Origin: Pseudomonadota bacterium
Lineage (GTDB): Bacteria > Pseudomonadota > Alphaproteobacteria > Paracaedibacterales > CAITNM01
Length of the DNA: 9,850 bases
Direction: 5' to 3'
NCBI GenBank assembly: GCA_026400695.1
Contig: JAPLON010000134.1
Span: 3,571-13,420, forward strand
Shown: positions 6,564 to 9,850 of the stretch, piece after piece
Layout: each line of letters begins with the position of its first letter
Numbering within the stretch: the first letter of the stretch is position 1
Made by a program: the position numbers and the translations under genes
The notes under the pieces: model-generated
Seen by the model: the letters and a program-made list of their open reading frames with translations, nothing else
What the model was told of the DNA's origin: nothing
Databases searched by the model: none

Positions 6564-7325
6564 ATGAAAATCTTATTAATTTTAATAAGTGTTTTGTTGG
6601 TAATGAATACACCAATGCACGCTGCACAATTAGAGGCATTAGAAACTTTCGAAGAAGTTCATGGAAATTTTCACAGATATACCTGGGTTTCAGATGCAGC
6701 AATTCCTTTAATCATGGGTAAAGTATCGCAATTGTTAGATAGTGGTACTGACCCAAAAAAAATAGTTTTTATTTTCGATGTAGACGGTACTCTAACTGAT
6801 GAACAAATGCCATCTGGAGGGGTCACATATCCACGTTCTAGTGAGATGATTAATTTTGTAAGAGCATTGCATAGCTTGGGGGTTACTATGATTGCCTCTA
6901 GTGCTTGGGATCAATTTGACCATACAGTAGGAAGAATTAGGGCGTTAGGTCTTTGTGATGTATTTCAGGCAAAAGGGGGAAGATTACCTACAAAAGAGGT
7001 GTCTATTAAAGGTAGAGCGCTCACAGCTGATTCGCTTGGTAATATTATTTCCGTTAGAGATACGGGGAGCAGAAGCAACTACTATCGTGCAAAATTTATA
7101 TCTACATTTTTTGCTGATGATGAAATGGCAATGAGAGGCCCCTTTCCATTTAGTCATATTTTCTTTTTAGATGATTCTGACAGAAACGTAGATCAATTCA
7201 TGTTAGATTTTGAGCATTTCTTTCCAACACAAGGTTCAGCCCAGGAATCACCAATTGTATTTGCTTATTTATTAACACCACCGTTGATAAATATTAAAGC
7301 ACGTCAAACTTTACACAAGTTTTGA
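6564..7325 (+). CDS. Secreted HAD-superfamily protein (DUF2608-like)
   Basis: The 253-residue product starts with a signal peptide (MKILLILISVLLVMNTPMHA, cleavage after residue 20), so it acts in the periplasm or outside. The mature part carries HAD motifs: I, FDVDGT with nucleophile D72 and acid/base D74; II, a Ser in MIASSAWD (S112 or S113); III, probably K177 in YYRAKF; IV, FLDDSDRNVD with D203, D204 and D206. The spacing fits a HAD hydrolase with a small cap and recalls DUF2608 proteins, which I associate with intracellular bacteria. It would likely be a phosphatase of unknown substrate. The ribosome site GGGAGG (6552-6557), six bases before ATG, is the strongest in the window and suggests high expression. 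The gene stands alone, 91 bases after the RHH gene, ahead of a long hairpin. Confidence 0.78.
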   Translation: MKILLILISVLLVMNTPMHAAQLEALETFEEVHGNFHRYTWVSDAAIPLIMGKVSQLLDSGTDPKKIVFIFDVDGTLTDEQMPSGGVTYPRSSEMINFVRALHSLGVTMIASSAWDQFDHTVGRIRALGLCDVFQAKGGRLPTKEVSIKGRALTADSLGNIISVRDTGSRSNYYRAKFISTFFADDEMAMRGPFPFSHIFFLDDSDRNVDQFMLDFEHFFPTQGSAQESPIVFAYLLTPPLINIKARQTLHKF

Positions 7326-7348
7326 TAGTATTTTTATACCGAAATAAT

Positions 7349-7389
7349 TTAACAACAAAAAAACAGTACTCCTGTTCTTTTGTTGTTAA
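7349..7389. terminator. Long hairpin between convergent genes, probable bidirectional terminator
   Basis: The arms 7349-7366 and 7372-7389 pair over 18 positions with one A-C mismatch (7361/7377) and a five-base loop TACTC. The stem core is CAG/CTG plus ACAAC/GTTGT. It lies 23 bases after the HAD stop and 17 bases from the MFS stop, where a shared terminator is expected. There is no separate T-tract after the stem, but the arms are themselves A-rich on one side and T-rich on the other. Confidence 0.6.
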
Positions 7390-7406
7390 TCTGAAGAAGA
7401 AAAATT

Positions 7407-8648
7407 TTAAGATTTTTGACTTTTATTTTGGGTTATTACTTTCAATATAACAACCAAACCTCCACCAACAACGGCAGACAATGGGATAATTAATAGGGCT
7501 TTTTGATATGATTCAACTGCATATTGCCTAATGCCATTATCAGTTAACCCTGTCCAGAACATATCCATTGCCCAGCCAATTGTGCTATGAAAGAATGATC
7601 CACCCAACATATTAATACAGTTCAAAAAGGCAATGGTTACCCCAAGCATGGCAGGAGAGACTAACTCACTTCCGCTTGCAAAAACTAAAACCTGGTAACA
7701 GCACAAAATTCCAACTCCAAAAAATAGAACTGATAAGATGTAGGTATTTGAAAGATCTTTACCAAAAAGTAAGTACACAAAAGCCAAAACCATACCGACA
7801 CTACATAAAGTAATTACTGAATAGTTACTAAAACGCTTTGCAAATGCAGCTAGTAAAGGCCCGCCAAAAAGCATTCCGACAAAAATACATGAAACAATTC
7901 CTGCGGCATCAGCTTTGTTTAAATTAATTGCAGCAATTAGGTAATTAACCCCCCAAACATCTGCAAAGCCTTCGAGTGGGCCAACCATAAGTAAATTAGC
8001 AATTGCAAGCAACCAAATTGATGGCGATTTTAGAATTTTTCCAAAATCTTTTAGGCAAATAGCAGTATCGGTTTCTTCAGTACTATTACTATTTTTTAAA
8101 AATAACAAAGTTAATACGCCAATGCCGATACTAACAATTGCCAACACAAAAGCTACTTGCTGCCACCCAAAATTGTCTACCATAAGACTTACTGGCTTGC
8201 CACCATATATGGCGCCAAGTAACCCAACTGTAAATGAAAAGCCAACCATGCGCGCATAGTATTGGCGACCAAACCATTGAGAAATCACTTTTGATGTGGC
8301 TAGAAAGCCAGCAGCAGACCCTGCACCAACTAGAAACCTACTTAATAATGCAAGATGCCAGTTACTTGTATAAGTAAACAGTAATGTCGCTAATCCGCAA
8401 GTGACAGCACAAACACAAACCACATAACGTGCCCCATAACGGTCAAGTAGTACAGCAATAGGTAACTGCATGCCAGCGTATCCATAGTAATAAATTGAAG
8501 CTAGCAAACCAAATCCAGTAGCATCAATTTGAAACTGCTGCATAATTTGCTGCATCATTAAACTTGGCCAAAGCCTTAAAATAAACTGATATGTAAAAAA
8601 TGCTAATGGGAATACCCACATTGCGTAAGGCAAAATTCTTTTAGACAT
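7407..8648 (-). CDS. Major facilitator superfamily transporter
   Basis: The 413-residue integral membrane protein has 12 likely helices in two halves of six, split by a hydrophilic loop at about 185-207. The MFS signature between helices 2 and 3 is present as LLDRYGARYVV (67-77, with D69, R70 and G72), and helix 4 carries RFLVGAGSAAGF (104-115), a motif common in solute:proton symporters and antiporters. The substrate is unknown; family members move sugars phosphates, organic acids, osmolytes, drugs or amino acids. The start ATG 8646-8648 has AAGGA six bases upstream. The gene is monocistronic, convergent with the HAD gene, and preceded on its own strand by a terminator-like hairpin about 50 bases upstream of the ATG, which suggests control by premature termination. 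Confidence 0.9.
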   Translation of the reverse strand: MSKRILPYAMWVFPLAFFTYQFILRLWPSLMMQQIMQQFQIDATGFGLLASIYYYGYAGMQLPIAVLLDRYGARYVVCVCAVTCGLATLLFTYTSNWHLALLSRFLVGAGSAAGFLATSKVISQWFGRQYYARMVGFSFTVGLLGAIYGGKPVSLMVDNFGWQQVAFVLAIVSIGIGVLTLLFLKNSNSTEETDTAICLKDFGKILKSPSIWLLAIANLLMVGPLEGFADVWGVNYLIAAINLNKADAAGIVSCIFVGMLFGGPLLAAFAKRFSNYSVITLCSVGMVLAFVYLLFGKDLSNTYILSVLFFGVGILCCYQVLVFASGSELVSPAMLGVTIAFLNCINMLGGSFFHSTIGWAMDMFWTGLTDNGIRQYAVESYQKALLIIPLSAVVGGGLVVILKVITQNKSQKS

Positions 8649-8699
8649 AAACGATCCTTAATTTTTCAAAGAGTAAAGTTAAATTGCAAAATAGGGCAT

Positions 8700-8730
8700 A
8701 AAAAAGGGTACTGGCGGTTATCCGCCAATA
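8700..8730 (-). terminator. Intrinsic terminator-like hairpin upstream of the MFS gene (possible attenuator)
   Basis: Read on the minus strand, UAUUGGCGG pairs with CCGCCAGUA as a nine-base stem with one U-G pair and a loop AUAA. It is followed by CCC and six U (8705 down to 8700). The stem core (TGGCGG/CCGCCA, 8712-8717 and 8722-8727) is the most GC-rich spot in an AT-rich gap. It ends 51 bases before the MFS ATG on the same strand. It either ends a small RNA made upstream or acts as an attenuator of the transporter. Confidence 0.55.
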
Positions 8731-8835
8731 TTAATTGATATAGTAATGATGGCTTGAATTGGAAAAAAGCGCATCTAAATTTCAATCCTTCTTTTGGATC
8801 AACTTCATCTTCACTCTTGAACCTACTAAATACAA

Positions 8836-8865
8836 TCAACAAATACAACTATTATTGTGTATAAT
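8836..8865 (+). promoter_or_regulatory. Candidate sigma-70 promoter for the secreted repeat protein
   Basis: TCAACA (8836-8841, four of six matches to TTGACA) is followed after 18 bases by a perfect TATAAT (8860-8865). It would start transcription near 8872 and give a leader of about 170 bases before ATG 9042. A second TATAAT at 8894-8899 has no good -35. Confidence 0.4.
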
Positions 8866-9041
8866 TTCATAATGATTTGAAGTTAATTCTTCCTATAATT
8901 TCCGAAAAACAACCCCAAATCCTTATATTTACTAGTCAAAATCTTTTTAGTGAGTGGCAACGTGAACCCACAGCATTTTCATAAAATATTAACTATTAAT
9001 TGCTAAGGTATAACCAAGTGTAGATAACATAGGATAATTTT

Positions 9042-9850
9042 ATGAAAAAAAATCTGTTGTACGCGGCCCTAATTTTGTTCGGCCTAAACGGATTACACGC
9101 ATTTAATCCATTCACTGCTATGGGAAATGTAGTAAGAGGCGAATCAAGCTGCCAACCGTCATTAGTTGACAAATTAGCAAAGGGATTACCAGCATTCCAA
9201 GCCAGCCGAAATAAGACTCTTACAGGGGCAGCCTTAAAAAACAGACAGGCCTTTGAAAAAGATATTGCAATGTTACATAGGTGTACTGGCGACGATCCAA
9301 ATAGAGATCAACAGGTAGTGCTTGGTGAAAAGTTAAGAAAAAATCATCCAAAATTAACAGAAAAAGTTTCTTCTGTTTGTAGTCAAAACCCTCAATTTAA
9401 AAAAGTGTTCCCTAATCAGTGTGCAATTGCCGGAAAAGCTAAGTCTAGTATAGACAGAACAAAAGGCATACAGACTAACTCTCCTAACGCAAGAGGAAAC
9501 AGTCAGGGTACGAAAGCTCCTAATGGAAGAAAAGCCAGAAGAGGTAGTGGCGGAAATCCTAACAACGGAATGTACAATCAGCCACCTGCATATGGTTATG
9601 CCCCTCCACCACCAGCGTATGGTTACGCACCACAGGTTGATCCTACGCAACAATATCAACAGATGATGCCACCACCTGCATATCCTGCACCTTATGCACC
9701 ACCGCCTGCTTATGGTTATGCCCCACAGGTTGATCCTATGCAGCAATATCAGCAGATGATGCCACCACCACCTGCATACCCCGCACCTTATGCACCACCG
9801 CCTGCTTATGGTTATGCCCCACAGGTTGATCCTATGCAGCAATATCAGCA
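9042..9850 (+). CDS. Unrecognised secreted protein with Pro/Tyr/Gln-rich tandem repeats (3' end outside window)
   Basis: The frame is open from ATG 9042 to the window end (269 full codons) with AGGA seven bases before the start. I do not recognise the protein. Residues 1-20 form a signal peptide (MKKNLLYAALILF, ending GLHA). Residues 21-130 form a compact, probably helical domain with four cysteines (C37, C81, C113, C127), enough for two disulfides in the periplasm or outside. Residues 131-175 are a basic, Asn/Gly/Lys/Arg-rich linker. From about 178 onward the chain is built of PPAYGYAP and QVDPMQQYQQMM blocks in 31-32-residue repeats, likely extended and disordered. Codon use and the lack of stops in this one frame support coding. 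A surface, adhesive or matrix role is guesswork. The opposite-strand frame here is only an antisense echo of the repeats. Confidence 0.85.
   Translation, partial: MKKNLLYAALILFGLNGLHAFNPFTAMGNVVRGESSCQPSLVDKLAKGLPAFQASRNKTLTGAALKNRQAFEKDIAMLHRCTGDDPNRDQQVVLGEKLRKNHPKLTEKVSSVCSQNPQFKKVFPNQCAIAGKAKSSIDRTKGIQTNSPNARGNSQGTKAPNGRKARRGSGGNPNNGMYNQPPAYGYAPPPPAYGYAPQVDPTQQYQQMMPPPAYPAPYAPPPAYGYAPQVDPMQQYQQMMPPPPAYPAPYAPPPAYGYAPQVDPMQQYQ
9615..9850 (+). repeat. In-frame tandem repeat, units of 93 and 96 bp, running off the window
   Basis: Units begin at 9615, 9708 and 9804, each with the codons for A-Y-G-Y-A-P-Q-V-D-P. Unit 1 is 93 bp, unit 2 is 96 bp because of one extra CCA proline codon, and unit 3 is cut by the window after 47 bp. 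Those 47 bp are identical to unit 2. Unit 1 differs by a few mainly silent changes plus T for M after VDP. A shorter related PAYGYAP block precedes them at about 9582-9608. Confidence 0.92.

Larger units (their letters stand above)
8649..9041. other. 393-base intergenic region between MFS and the repeat-protein gene
   Basis: No convincing gene lies in it. It contains the MFS ribosome site (AAGGA, 8655-8659), a minus-strand terminator-like hairpin (8700-8730), a weaker imperfect hairpin (about 8751-8788), a plausible + strand promoter (8836-8865) with a second TATAAT at 8894-8899, and the ribosome site AGGA (9031-9034) of the 9042 gene. A minus-strand open frame (8666-8848) begins only with TTG, lacks a ribosome site and runs through the hairpin; I do not call it. 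Confidence 0.6.

Noticed and set aside
8870..9041. Riboswitch or T-box in the leader of the 9042 gene.
   Set aside because: I found only 4-bp hairpins (for example 8879-8892 and 8954-8971) and no conserved core of a known class.
9354..9842. Long minus-strand open frame rich in Trp, His, Arg and Ile, with internal repeats.
   Set aside because: It is the antisense of the Pro/Tyr repeat gene. Its repeats come from the sense repeats and it has no homology-like motif. The + frame has a signal peptide, ribosome site and better composition.
9615..9850. CRISPR-like array of direct repeats.
   Set aside because: The units are contiguous, 93-96 bp, in coding frame and without unique spacers. This is a protein tandem repeat.

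Overview
The window looks like a piece of a compact, clearly AT-rich proteobacterial chromosome. SecB, YqgE, RNase D, PrmC and CvpA are proteobacterial housekeeping genes. The small ribbon-helix-helix protein after secB resembles a type I know mainly from alphaproteobacteria, so an alphaproteobacterium, possibly a host-associated lineage of the Rickettsiales/Holosporales kind, is my best guess. That placement is inference from gene content and base composition and was not tested.

Layout. Positions 1-270: 3' part of an FKBP-type prolyl isomerase (+), ending one base from a convergent amidohydrolase gene (272-1564, -). That gene overlaps the upstream RNase D gene rnd (1551-2669, -) by 14 bases, so the two form an operon. 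A short divergent spacer leads to YqgE (2733-3377, +). The YqgE gene shares a TTAA with the stop codon of a convergent exported Sel1-repeat protein (3374-4009, -). The Sel1 gene is last in a three-gene minus-strand operon, prmC (4838-5629), cvpA (4020-4814), Sel1. Divergent from prmC is secB (5800-6255, +), followed after one base by the ribbon-helix-helix gene (6257-6472). Next come a secreted HAD-fold protein (6564-7325, +), a long hairpin that probably stops transcription from both sides (7349-7389), and a convergent 12-helix MFS transporter (7407-8648, -).

The 393-base gap 8649-9041 is the least ordinary non-coding stretch. It holds a terminator-like hairpin with a U-tract on the same strand as, and only about 50 bases before, the MFS gene, which suggests an attenuator or the end of a small RNA. 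It also holds a plausible promoter for the + strand. The window ends inside an unrecognised secreted protein (9042 to beyond 9850, +). This has a signal peptide, a four-cysteine domain, a basic linker and a Pro/Tyr/Gln-rich domain built of 31-32-residue tandem repeats.

Common threads: several genes concern protein export and quality control (SecB, FKBP, PrmC acting on release factors). Three products (Sel1, HAD, repeat protein) carry signal peptides, all with a His-Ala before the predicted cleavage site. No insertion sequence, CRISPR array, phage gene, tRNA or rRNA was seen. I did not find a clearly new multi-gene system. The best leads are the repeat protein at the right edge and the MFS leader.
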